Part shown: positions 24,463-35,870 of the stretch, piece by piece
How positions within the stretch are numbered: the first letter of the stretch is position 1
How the letters are laid out: the number at the start of each line of letters is the position of its first letter
Assembly (NCBI RefSeq): GCF_032118995.1
Contig: NC_092661.1
Location: forward strand, 19,842,621-19,906,620
Reading direction: 5' to 3'
DNA length: 64,000 nucleotides
Source: Asterias amurensis
Lineage: Eukaryota; Echinodermata; Asteroidea; Forcipulatida; Asteriidae
Notes under the pieces: generated by a model
What the model was told of the DNA's origin: nothing
Seen by the model: only the letters and a program-made list of their open reading frames with translations
The model's database searches: none
Translations under genes and position numbers: made by a program

Positions 24463-27400
24463 ATGAAAACTAAGCCCAAAAAGTCCAAGAATAAATCTGC
24501 ACAATCAATGAACAAAGTTGTAATCCGTAACTATGACGAGACCCCCATGAAGTTCCGCTCCAAGATAGACCCACTGAATCTCGAGGAACACAAGTTGGAA
24601 TTCCTACAACACGGTCACATCTCGCAATTTCAGTTCAAGACATTCCATGATGATTCAACTGGTAGCAAAGATGGTCAGATCAAATTTGATCTCCTTCCTG
24701 AGGCTACCCGCATCCTTGAGATGGTTCGGGAGGAGTTTGGATGCGGAGATCGTTATATAGAGCAAGCATTTGGGCCAAGGATTGAAGTAGAGGAGGCATC
24801 TAATCTGATCACTAGTTACCTGAAAGAAAGTGGATCAGAAGGAATGATGACCGTCAGTTGGAGCAAGGATCTGTCATGCAGGTTGGAAAACAGCTCTTGT
24901 TTCACTAAGATCTTCTATTCCAAAGTCTTATCCATCCTTTTACACAAATCAGCTTGTTAAGTGTTCCTTCCACTAAGAAAAGGGAATTGTAGGAGCACCA
25001 AGAAACCTATATTTAGATGTTGCTTAATTAAATTACATTTGAATACTCAATAACAAAGGATTGAAATTCAAATCAATGCCTTCTCCCCAGTTGGTATTGT
25101 ATTGTTTTTGTATACTGCAAGAAAAGGAATACCCTGTAGATTTTGAATTATTCAACAAAGTTAAAGGCAGGGTATACTTTTGGTAAAGTCAAAGACCATT
25201 ATCCTCACTTGGTGTCTTCCTACTCCTAGAACTATGAGGTTCGTTCAGAGCTGATAGTGGAACGAACTCATAGTTCTAGGAGTAGTGTCTCCCAACATAC
25301 ATAAAATACCAAACCTTTGAAAATTTGGGCTCAATTGGTCATCAAAGTTGCGAGAATAAAATGAAAGAAAAAACTACCTTGTTGCTTAGACATGTGTGTT
25401 TCAGATTCCTGAGAAAGGCTTAATGCCCGAAGATTCAAATTCTATCAATGTTTTATCAAATGAACAGCTCTTCTCTTTACCAAATTCATTAACTTGTGGA
25501 GTAATAACCAAAAAGTACAACCTTCTTTTAAAGGAAGGTTGTACAGACACATCAAAAAGATGCCTATTAATTCTTCTTTTGTGATTTTGTTTCTTCCATT
25601 AGTGGTCAGATGTGTTGGCATGGTCCTTCTCTTCGATATAACCGGCCTGAGGCAAGGAAGTACTTCATGTGGATCAAGAACTCTAAAGATAATCTGTATC
25701 TTCGCGAGCATGGAATCCGCTGTCTAGCAAACCATGAAATTGCAACACACTTTGTATCCTTTTACAGATCTCCTAAAAGATTATTTGTCAAAGTTTTATT
25801 ATAGATGGATTCATTGCAACATTCAAGCAAAGCTTCTTTGTAGCACAATAATGAAGGATATGATGTTAGTTTGATGAAGCATGACATAGTTATGTCTTAG
25901 TGTTTGACCATACAATATCATCCACTGTGGTTTGGAATGATAGAGACAATTCTATGCCAACCTGCAATCTGATAATTCATGTAGTGAATGCACCTACACA
26001 GTACACAATGTACACAGTCAACCCTCCTACTGTCTGACCATACAATATCATCCACTGTGGTTTGGAATGATAGAGACAATTCTATGCCAACCTGCAATCT
26101 GATAATTCATGTAGTGAATGCACCTACACAGTACACAATGTACACAGTCAACCCTCCTACTGTCTGACCATACAATATCATCCACTGTGGTTTGGAATGA
26201 AAGAGGCAATTCTATGCCAACCTGCAATCTGATAATTCATGTAGTGAATGCACCTACACAGTACACAGTGTACACAGTCAACCCTCCTACTGTCTGACCA
26301 TACAATATCATCCACTGTGGTTTGGAATGAAAGAGGCAATTCTATGCCACCTGCAATCTAATAATTCATGTAGTGAATGCACCTACACAGTACACAGTGT
26401 ACACAGTCAACCCTCCTACTGTCTGACCATACAATATCATCCACTGTGGTTTGGAATGATAGAGACAATTCTATGCCAACCTGCAATCTGATAATTCATG
26501 TATTGAATGCACCTACACAGTACACAATGTACACAGTCAACCCTCCTACTGTCTGACCATACAATATCATCCACTGTGGTTTGGAATGAAAGAGGCAATT
26601 CTATGCCAACCTGCAATATGATATCATGTGGTGAATGCACGTACAAAGTACACAATGTACACAGTCAACCCTCCTACTGTCTGACCATTCAATATCATCC
26701 ACCATTGGTTTGGAATGATAGATGCACTAGTTATGTCAACCTGCAATATGACATCTATTCAATTAAATTCAATATTTATTCACCAGCATGAAAATCATTT
26801 CCTCTGTTTGCCTATATATAACAATTTACAAATATTAAAGACAGCAGATAAACCGTTAAATAAGAACAAGACGTGGTTGGGTGAATGCACCTACACAGTA
26901 CACAATGTACACAGTCAACCCTCCTACTGTCTGACCATTCAATATCATCCACCATGGCTTTGAATGATAGATGAACAAATTGCATATTAATTTAGAACAC
27001 AGTTAACACAGTTAACTGAAATAAAAAAAAGCTGGATTTAATTGTGTAAGCTTTCAAGCCCAAATAAGGGGAACATTTATGGGGAAGTTGATGGTTTAAG
27101 TAAGTGGTTTTTGTTTTAATTAACAAACTCATATGAATATCATTATATCAAAGAATACTTCCTTAACATTTGTTGCCAGTATCGATCATTGAATGATGGC
27201 CTACAACCTTGGTTTTCACATCGTCAGAGGTTTGGTCTTGGCAGCTTGAGCAGTTATACGTTAACAGAATCAGAAGAGGGCTTAGCGTCGATCAACACAA
27301 TGTTAGAAGCAAATCAGAAGTATCTCTACTTTCAAGCTTTGACATATTGTAAGTCTAGACAATATCACACTGATCAATATCAATTGGTGTTTTAAGAGGT

Positions 27401-29353
27401 GTTGTAAGGGCATTTGCTTTCAGATGGTATGATATGGCCAGTTAATTAGCTGGTCTCCCATTCTTAAACACCTGTGCTCATTTTCAGGTTATATCTTGAA
27501 ACGAGGAAATAGTAGGGCAGATAGGGAAACTATTTTGGGCCTTGACAATAACTGATTTCAGCACACAGTCAGAGTATGACATGAGAAAGATATTTGGCTA
27601 TGGGGGCCATCCCAGATGTTATTTGGGGAAAACATGTAGAATTTTAAAAATGGCTGCCATTCCCATTGTAATCCCTTTTTTTCCAAGTGAATAATCTTTG
27701 ATGAGTCTGTAGCCAATATCAAAGTCTGTAACAAACTCTGAGTGCCAAATTGCATGCTCGTATCAATAAAGGTGCACTCCGAGAATCAACCTGGCATATG
27801 AAAAGTGTAATGTCTACAAGGGATCTTGATAGCCCATTAACCAGTATAACATTCTTCTTTCCCGTTTAACAGATGTGGCGTGCAAAGCAACAGAGCTAAC
27901 ATTTCAAGAGTTATTTGATCATCTTGGCCAATACGTTGTCGACCAGGAACTTAGATGGAAGTATGTCATGAGAGTAAAACGCTGCTTGCAGGATCCTGGC
28001 AGTGTAGGGGGTTATGGAAAAGACCAATGCTACTTTGCGGGTAAGATATAAACAAACCCCTTGGGTATGATGTCACAAGCTTTAAACAGCGCCCTCACTG
28101 AGGTCAAAAGGAAAACGTATCATAGACCCCTTGCATGTGACGTCAAACGCTCAAAAAAGCACCCTCATTACTGGAGTCAAAAAGCCCCTTCACTGGGGTC
28201 AAAGGAGGCAGATGATTGGAAGGTAGCTGTTCTTTGTGCGTCAAACAGGCGCGGGACCCCAGCCTCCTTGTAGCACTTGGCGTTATGCAAGGGTCTTTTT
28301 GCTGATGATGGCGCGTTCTTGTGTATCCACTGTTCCTCAGTGATGGCGGTTTATGCAAGAAATCTGTTCTGACAGCGTAAAATTGTCCAGTGATTCGTAA
28401 CATCTTTTGTTGTGTGTGAAGGGATGAGCAATTTGAGGTTTATCTTAGTAAGCATTAAATATGAAGTATGGGCCTGAGAACACATGTCCACACAGGGTTT
28501 TCACCAGTGTTGAAGAATAGTATTTGAAGACCCCAAAGTAAAGCATTGAAACTGCTCTAAAGACTACCTCTCTTCTGAAAATATTAATTAATGATCTTTC
28601 CTTGCAGGTGCTGTGGACATTCTTCGTAATATTGACACTACAGATTTCCATCTGATGTATGCCGGCAAGATCAGCAGAGAGGAGATACCTCGGATCAAAC
28701 GTCTGGCTCGTCTTGACTTCATCAAGCTGCCAATATTCCTTCAGAATATGGAGTCCTACCGAAAACAGCTCAGACATATAGCTGTTGTCAATGGACTCAT
28801 TCAGATCAAATCTGTTGGAAAATCTAGCCAGAAATCCTCACAGATGAGTAAGTTTGGCAAAAAGAAAGTTCCTCGACCTCCTTCAGCAATGTCTCACAGC
28901 TTACGGGAAAATTCAGATAAAGATGTCCGCTGTGCATCACAGACTTCATCAAGGTACACCCCGTCATCAAGACATTCTACCAAGACAAAGTCTAACACTA
29001 AACATGCCAACAAGAGCAGTAGTTGCCGCACAAAGAAGCAACCATCTCAGAGATCAGTATCACCACTGAGTGAATCAGAAAGCAAGACGGTCGTCAAGAT
29101 GATTTACATCACTAAGGAGGATAAGAAAGAGAAAGACAAGAAGCTATCATGGTGGTCGTCTAGATCCCCATCTCCTGTAAATGGTAATGTACCAAGTGAG
29201 GATAGGATGACTGCCGTTAGCCCGGTGCCATATTCACCTCACCGATGGCTGCTAAGGAGACGTAATAGAACATCACCCAATACTTTAGGGAAAGTTAATG
29301 AAACCAAAGATAATGCTAGGTCTACCTCACAACATCCTCTTATAAAGATATGA
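24463..29353 (+). CDS. MATCAP: Microtubule-associated tyrosine carboxypeptidase (KIAA0895/KIAA0895L, DUF1704 family)
   Basis: Five coding exons: 24463-24881, 25603-25753, 27180-27348, 27873-28040 and 28608-29353. Phases are consistent and the product is 550 aa. MATCAP enzymes remove the C-terminal tyrosine of alpha-tubulin on microtubules. Zinc-site features are visible: 'NHEIATHF' gives the HExxxH motif at residues 184-189, and 'SEEGLAS' near residues 221-227 supplies a downstream Glu. The catalytic domain continues through 'LTFQELFDHLGQYVVD' and ends near 'ESYRKQLRHIAVVNGL'. The last about 165 residues are Ser/Lys/Arg-rich and disordered, an unusual C-terminal extension that may bind microtubules (inference). 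The ATG is the first Met after an in-frame stop at 24403-24405 and follows an acceptor at 24337 (ctttgcag), so a UTR exon precedes it. Intron 2 holds a satellite array and a MITE fragment. Confidence 0.9.
25161..25405 (+). mobile_element. TTAA MITE fragment carrying a nested hairpin
   Basis: It starts TTAAAGGCAG and keeps the family's inner blocks ('gggctcaattggtcatcaaa', 'gaaagaaaaaactacc') but loses its right end. A hairpin of about 65 bp ('cctactcctagaactatgag' pairing with 'ctcatagttctaggagtag') sits inside at about 25218-25286, flanked by 'gtgtct' on both sides. This suggests a small element inserted into the MITE. Confidence 0.6.
25902..26965 (+). repeat. Satellite array, 130-bp unit
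   Basis: About 6.5 head-to-tail units, spaced 129-130 bp, are marked by 'tacaatatcatccactgtgg' starting at 25911, 26041, 26171, 26301, 26430 and 26560, plus a variant near 26688. After about 115 bp of other sequence, a last partial unit lies at 26873-26965. The array sits in intron 2 of the MATCAP gene. Diverged units of the same family lie in COQ3 intron 1 (about 46405-46600). ORFs across it are by-products. Confidence 0.88.
28048..28310. repeat. Degenerate internally repeated intron segment
   Basis: The motif 'cactgaggtcaaa' / 'cactggggtcaaa' recurs about three times with 'cccttg..atgtgac/gatgtcac' strings, in MATCAP intron 4. The block 'aaacagcgccctcactgagg' also occurs near 4010. Origin unknown. 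Confidence 0.35.
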
Positions 29354-31653
29354 CTTCTCACAGTTTCAAAACCTATGTAGTTTCTATGTCATTCTGTAGT
29401 CAAATTAGATGTAACAACTTTTATCACAACTATTTCTCTCAGTGATGCTGATTGCTGAGATGGTATGTCAACTCCTTAGTTTCAGTAAGTTGTCTTGGCA
29501 ACAAATCAACGCATTCCACACAATCAGTGGACTAGGCAAGATAAGTATTTCTTGTATAGTCAGATTGCGTTAACTTGTTCTCAAGAACCTGTCTTGCTAT
29601 TTATTCTCTTGTGCTTAATGTGAGTGAGTTTTTTAGGGTGCTAACCAAAAGCACACAAAAAGTCATGCTAACCTGCCGTTGCTTATTGTATAGACCAATT
29701 AGAATTCACTTCATGGCAGTGAAATTTATAACGAGTAGTTTTGTGATCCACTAAGGGAAAGTAGAAGTACCAGTCAAGATCTACCTCCCCAAAGGTCGCA
29801 CTAGCAGGATCAAAACAGTTCTTGTCTAAAGTAGTCACCCCGACAGTAGGAAACAAGGTCCCAAAGAACAATTCTACACAGCAAATTAGATATACACTTG
29901 GTGTTACCGCAAACTAATATTGATCTCAACGTGCAATGCCTCAAAATCCATATAAATTATTTGATTAGCTGTTTGTCATGTAGTGGTCTGGCACTGATAA
30001 AGCTATGTACCTTTTTAGTTCTTTGGGATTCTAGACACATCATCATCAGGCTAGCATGTACAAACATTGCCACAATAATTGTATTGTAAAATATTCAACA
30101 TGTCTACAGTTAGGATTTGAAACTTTGCATGGTGGATGATAACTAGCCCCCTAGGAGAGGTTTGCAGTAACATCATGTGAATATCTCTTTTTAAGAAGTG
30201 TTGGTTCTGAAAAGAACCATTGTGGTTAAGGACTCAACGTTTTAATCAGTAGGCCTGTAGGGTTTGAGACTTTGGCAACTTCTTCAAGCCCTTTTTTTCT
30301 CTTCTTTTTTTTTAACTTCAGAATTTTTTTGGCACCACATCTTTAAAACCTTTAAATTTTCTCTAATTTGATTTAAAAAATTTGTTTCTGTACAATGTCT
30401 TTGTTAACATCCTTTGAGCATAGAGAAAGGTAGTCTAACCTAACTCCATGCTTTAACAAGCAATAAATTCTTCAAGTTAATTTCTGATACTCAGGATGTT
30501 TTTGTACTGATTTAAAGCAATCAATTTACCATACTGTTATGTTATGATTATTTTATCACAATTTGATTATTTGATCACAAAATGATTATTTTATCACAAA
30601 AGCAGGGCCCAGTTTAATAGAGCTGGTCCAGCAGACAAAAGTACTTTAGAAGTAGCTCTATGAAGTTGGACTCCATAGAGCTGTTACATAGAGCTGTATT
30701 TTTAGTGAACACATTTGTCATTTAGGAGCAGAAAAATCCACGCAATACATATTGATTGGCATATTTACATTTTGTGCAGATATTTTGTTTTGCCATTGTG
30801 TTGGTGTATTTCAAGGTTGGACTGCGACTGAGGATTATTCTTTATATGGGATCAGGCAGTTTGGGTGTCGAGTTACCGTATGGTGTTGGGTTATGTTAGA
30901 GTGTGGAAGGATCTTAATAAATCACTCATGGGTGATCAGGGCTGGCATACCACCATAATCAGAGTCCAACAGTTTGGTGCTGAGTTACCATATGGTGTAT
31001 GGTTTTGTTAGAGTGAGGATGAATCCTAGTAAATCACTCATGGGATCAGGCATACCACCATAATCTGAGTCCAACAGTTTGGGTGCTGAGTTTACCATAT
31101 GAAATACCAGAATGTTTATTCCTTCATCTTGGGGCGGTGTTTCTGTTTATCGTGTCGCTAGAAAATGTATATTTTGTCTTTTAACTAGACCTATTGAATC
31201 ATGAAGTGTGTGAATTCAAATTATAAATTCTGTACTCTCTTAGCCATCGGGTCAGCTATAAGCTTACATTAACTTATTGGAAAATTAAAAAGAAATTTTA
31301 GATTTTTTTTTGATAGCTCATATTTAGATTAGAAATATTTTTGTCTTTTCATCTGCTTTGAATATCCGTTGAATCTTGCCTAAAATATTATTTATAACTA
31401 AATTAGAAAATAGCATTAGCTGTTGCAAACTGTTTACCAACCGAGAGGATCTGTGGTATAAATGTAAACACAATAGCAGAGTCTTTCTATAATTAGATAA
31501 TAATACATGCAGTGTGTGATATTAAACAAGTCAGGTTTCTAGTTGGTAATAAGTTGCAAGGCCTCTTTGAGAAAATTTACTTCTCTTGCTGTTTAATTTT
31601 GACTAATTTTGTTCTTCAAATGAAGATAGAAACCCACACTTTGGGAAGTAAGG
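29354..31653. other. MATCAP 3' UTR and spacer, no further gene recognised
   Basis: AT-rich non-coding sequence. Candidate AATAAA polyadenylation signals for the upstream gene occur near 30463 and 30909. A tandem repeat lies at 30855-31100. Confidence 0.4.
30855..31100 (+). repeat. Tandem repeat, about 2.3 units of 106-115 bp
   Basis: 'cagtttgggtg(t)cgagtta' recurs near 30857, 30970 and 31076, with 'aaatcactcatggg' and 'ggcataccaccataatc' between. The units differ by small indels, so the duplication is not recent. Confidence 0.7.
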
Positions 31654-32022
31654 TTAAAGGCAGTGGACACTAATGGTAATTACTCAAAATAATTATTATC
31701 ATAAAACCTTTCTTCATTACAAGTAATGGGGAGAGGTTGATAGTATAAAACATTGTGAGAAACAGCTCCCTTTGAAGTGACGTAGTTTTCGAGAAAGAAG
31801 TATTTTAGAATTTGAGGTATCGAAATCAAGCATCTTGAAAGCACACAACTTCATGTGACCATGGTGCAACAAGGGTGTTTTTTCTTTCATTAATAATAAT
31901 ATCTCGCAACTTCGACGACCGATTGAGCTCAAATTTTCACACGTTTGTTATTTTATGCATGTTGAGATACACCAACTGTGAAGACTAGTCTTTGACAATT
32001 ACCAAGTGTCCAGCGTCTTTAA
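31654..32022 (+). mobile_element. TTAA-flanked MITE, full-length copy
   Basis: TTAA lies at 31654-31657 and 32019-32022. The left end is 'AGGCAGTGGACACTAATGGT' and the right end is 'accaagtgtccagcgtct'. Same family as 18683-19072. Confidence 0.85.
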
Positions 32023-33470
32023 CCATGTATAAATCTCTATTGGGACGAGTGTTGGCTTTGAGAAGATTTGTTGCTGTGTGGTCTCATTGTTTCAAACAGT
32101 ATCTTGTCTTGAGGAGACTACTTTAGGTTGCAGCAAGGGCTGGATGAATGCACAGGGTAGACCATCAGAGGTCTAGCAATCTCCTGAAGATGAGCAGAGT
32201 ATACTTGTATCAAATTGTCAAGATCACAACCGCTCTTTTCAGAGCCATCACTCCCCCAAAAGAGATTTACGCATGGTTGACAAGCTCATTAGTGATAGTT
32301 TGTCCACAGCCTGCAAAGCTTCAAACATCACTGATACAACCACACCCTGGTGGTGAGGGTAGTTAAATGCAAAGATTGGTCAAACTTCCGTCTTATTGTC
32401 ATTGATTCCAAGCAAACATGAGAAAATGTTCGTTTCAACAAACCTTGGAAAATTTGCTTTTGTGCCATTTGAAAGACATGAGCCACATGGCAATAACAAT
32501 ACACTGTTAAAAATGAATTTTGGGAGAGATGAACTTTTCACATTTACATTGTTTTGAAAAATATATCGTTAACAAAATTTACTTTTAACAAAATTTACTT
32601 GTCCCAATGCTTTTTAGACATTAAATGTTACAACACAATTTGCCTTTCTGTAGAAGATTTTTTATTTTAGTTTATTTCCAGTGTGCTCATAATAATAATG
32701 AAAAGTGTGTGAACTATACAGGAACAAAAATAAACTCGGATGCAAGTTTTATTTGAGAAACATTCTACGTCCATTTTTATTGAAGTTTTAAAAACATAAG
32801 TTCTTTTCCAAATACCAATGTACTTAAACTTTTTAATCTAAGCAGTTACTATATATTGATTACATTTTATTAATGCATAATCTAAATTATGACAATTTTG
32901 AGGCATTCACTTTTACAAACAATGAATGTTTGCATTCGTGCAATGATGAGAATTGATTCATAAGTTGATAGATGGAATGCTTCATTCACTAAGGCGAGCT
33001 TAGCTGAATGGAACATTCCATCTATCAACAAATTGAAATATTTCCTTCATTGTATAAATGCAAAAAATTTATTATTTATTTAATAAAACACCCAGGAAGA
33101 TCTTTGTCATTTGAAGGACAAACCAAAGCTCAAAATGTTCAAGATATCGCTGAAAATCAGAGGCGAATAGTCTAAGCAGGAAGAACAATCCCAAATACAC
33201 AATCTGAGACAGATTCAAATTAAATATTGGCCATAAGTTTTTTTATTGATTTAATTTTTTCATATAACCACATCACTTCGAAGTAGGCTTTTAACTAACA
33301 GTTGTTATTGCCATTAATTTTATGAGTGATTATGTCAAAAACTAACAGTCAAATGTCTGGCTTCAAAAATCTTCGAAGTTCACTGTACGAAAATAATAAA
33401 ACTAAAGCAAGCAATTTACTTTAATTTATAAGCAAATCAACATTTTAAGGTTGTGCACACTATTGGCAAG
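32023..33470. other. Spacer; lower part of the A-side duplicated block
   Basis: No gene recognised. From about 32690 the sequence resembles 36830 onward ('aaataaactcggatgcaag' in both). A hairpin at 32964-33029 ('gttgatagatggaatg' pairing with 'cattccatctatcaac') has a counterpart at about 37034-37101. Confidence 0.5.
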
Positions 33471-33477
33471 CTTGAAA

Positions 33478-33630
33478 ATATAAATGTTCCCATAACATAA
33501 TATAAATGTTCCCATAACATAATATAAATGTTCCCATAACATAATATAAATGTTCCCATAACATAATATAAATGTTCCCATAACATAATATAAATGTTCC
33601 CATAACATAATATAAATGTTCCCATAACTT
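33478..33630 (+). repeat. 22-bp minisatellite, seven copies
   Basis: Seven nearly identical copies of 'taaatgttcccataacataa' plus two bases, starting every 22 bp from 33481. The paralogous place in the B block (about 38107-38127) has a single copy. ORFs reading 'YVMGTFILC' repeats are products of the array. Confidence 0.92.
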
Positions 33631-34129
33631 TTGCCTGAAATGCTACCACTTTTGAGAAATGAGAAGAAAAAAAAACTGAACAAGTTTCTTGTTACTCCGA
33701 TGACAAACTGAGTAACTTTCACAGGTTTCTTATTAATTTATATGTGGGTGACGTGGGTCACATAAAGTGGGAATACTGGTCTATGACAATATTGTCCACG
33801 GTCTTTAATATACAAACATTTTGTGCAATTCAATTAAAACATATGAAACACTTACTTGTAATAAGCATACACTGCAAAATCGTAACTCTTGTCATTGGCC
33901 AAAAGTCTACCCTGTAGGTCCAAAAATAGCGTGTAAAGAAAAACAGACAATGTTTAATAACATTTCTGTAATATTGAAGATATTAGAAGTTCTTACTTAA
34001 TTATCCATGCCCAAATTATCCCTTTAACTGAAACAATAGTTTGTCTTCACAAATCAAAGTCATTCTTCCTTAATCCCTTCCCTGTACAGTTCAGCCATCA
34101 TATGATGAGTATATGACGCACTGTAAATT

Positions 34130-34258
34130 GAAGCAAATTTAGTAATAAGTGTTTTGCCCAAGGACACACAAGTGTCATGACCAGGATTTAAACCCACACT
34201 CCAGTGAATTAGTCTCCAGAATTTGAGTTTGATGCATGCGCTAAACTACTCAGCCAAG
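34130..34258 (-). repeat. SINE fragment, reverse orientation
   Basis: The reverse complement matches the head of the SINE at 37218-37630: 'gagtgtgggtttaaatcctg', then 'tgacacttgtgtgtccttgg'. It lies directly downstream of the gene A stop, probably within its 3' UTR. Confidence 0.6.
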
Positions 34259-34277
34259 ATACAGTACCATTCATCCT

Positions 34278-35796
34278 CTAGAATGCTTCTGAAACAGCAG
34301 CCCCTACTACTGCACCAGCACCACCAACTACAGCAATACCTGCAACTCCTAACCCTGCAGCTCCAACTGACTGCAGAACAGCCACTCCACTTCCTGCTGC
34401 AATAGCGCCACCATTTGCAATTGCTGCAGAAGACATCATGCCTGCTGCGTATGATCCTGCTGCTATTCCACCCGCTGTAAATCCTGCACCTGTGAGTACA
34501 ACTGGAGCTGCGATTACAGCACCTATTCCGAATAAACCCATTGCTAGGAAACCGCCTAAAGATCCTGGAATAAAAACAAAAGAAATTAAACTGTTTTAGG
34601 CTTGCATGGATGTCTTGGAAATCAAGTTACAAGTACTCTGTGTGATGATCAGTGTTTTTGAAAAGGTTGTTGTGTTCTTCCCACCTTTCCAATGATGATT
34701 TTGATTGGGTATCACTTTTTACACAATGTTTAATGCAAACCATTACCCAGTTTAAAAACTTACTTTATAAAGCAGATTTTGATTACACATTTTGCATGAC
34801 ATCAATTTAAAAAAAACTAAATAAATGCTCACTGAGCGATAAACTCCATGCAGCCATCAATGAGGGTTAAAAGTGGAAAGGTGTTCCCAAGTATGGGCCG
34901 AGCACTACTCTAGCTGCAGGTCTTTGGTGACTTTTAGTGAGGATCTATTTGGGTTTGATGTGATGTCAAATCATTTTGACAAATGCCAGGGGTTTGTCTC
35001 ATGTTTACACAAATTACTTACTTGTTTCAGTTCCAGGATGGGTGACCTTATTCTCATAACTGAAATCATCCTCAAAACTGACCTGTTAGACAAATAATCC
35101 ACAAGGGGAAATTGACTGGGTTTATGATTTGGAGGTTGATAGAAAGATTTACTAGAGCGAGATCTGAACCAACGACCTCTGGATTAACTTGGCAGTGCTC
35201 TACCAGCTGAGATTCTCTCGGGCGGCAAATATGACAATCTGGTCCAACACGTATAATTTCGACAGCTGGTCACCATATTTGCCCAATTTTTACCACTTTC
35301 AAAAATCATGACACAAATTCTAAGGGCACGAACTTAATCCTCAATGTCTATAATGAACACTCAAAACACCATTGAGAAAATATTTTTGGAGAAAAAGGAC
35401 AAAAACTTACCAGATCCCGGAGCGAATTCCCAGGTTTTTTACACTGATTAACATCCATATCTAGACCCACTTAGGGGCGCTAGTTTCCCTTTTTTCGAAG
35501 TTTTGACATTATCGGTCATCTGTCGATTATCGGTCATCGAAAAATTTCGGGAAAAAACATGAATCTAGCGCCCAAGTTACTGATGAGTATCAACTGTCTA
35601 ATATTAATGCATAAAATTATCTAATGATATCGCATATGCAACCGTACCATTTTCTGCAAAGATTACAACGATTTAAAGTCATTTCTTTTACCTGTCTCCT
35701 TCCACAATCAGGTGGCTCACTGGCGTTATTACAGTAAGTAATATTCATGAAGAATAGAATAAAAACGAGCTTGGTTTTTGCATCAAGTTTAGCCAT
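34278..35796 (-). CDS. IFI27-like: ISG12/IFI27-family protein, gene A
   Basis: Three exons: 35692-35796, 35022-35082 and 34278-34564, with phases 0 and 1, giving 150 aa. Exon 1 encodes a typical signal peptide (KTKLVFILFF core, then Asn/Cys). Exon 2 encodes a short 'VSFEDDFSYENK' linker. Exon 3 carries the whole ISG12 domain: 'GFTAGGIAAGSYAAGMMSSA' and 'AIANGGAIAAGS' followed by 'VAVLQSVGAAGLG'. This matches human IFI27/IFI6 (GFT..GI..S.AA..MS.AAI.NGG and VATLQSLGA). The domain is a set of Gly/Ala-rich hydrophobic helices. Vertebrate relatives are interferon-induced proteins acting on mitochondria, membranes, apoptosis and antiviral defence. The function here is not known. A longer in-frame start (35841) exists, but the signal peptide favours 35796. 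A canonical kappaB site lies 65 bp upstream. Confidence 0.85.
35145..35222 (-). repeat. tRNA-like SINE head in intron 1 of gene A
   Basis: The reverse complement reads 'ctcagctggtagagcac' (A box) and later 'tcgttggttcagatctcg' (B box). No tRNA-length fold with a proper acceptor stem was evident, so it is taken as a SINE head rather than a tRNA gene. Confidence 0.45.
35228..35430 (-). repeat. Dispersed repeat, inverted relative to the 48.4-48.6 kb copy
   Basis: 'ctggtccaacacgtataatt' and 'tttttaccactttcaaaaat' here match, on the opposite strand, 'aattatacgtgttgaaccag' and 'aatttttaaaagtggtaaaa' at about 48360-48575. The two copies are about 200-215 bp long. Confidence 0.65.
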
Positions 35797-35860
35797 TTTA
35801 ACGTCCACTGCGTACACCTCCAGCGATCTGCGCCTGCGCATAGTAAAAAAAAATACTGGC

Positions 35861-35870
35861 GGGAATTCCC
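35861..35870. promoter_or_regulatory. kappaB site upstream of gene A
   Basis: GGGAATTCCC is a perfect palindromic match to the Rel/NF-kappaB consensus GGGRNWYYCC, 65 bp upstream of the gene A start codon. The same string occurs upstream of gene D. Confidence 0.55.

Noticed and set aside
33478-33630. CRISPR-like regular repeat spacing
   Set aside because: The 22-bp units abut with no spacers, and the host is an animal. It is a minisatellite.
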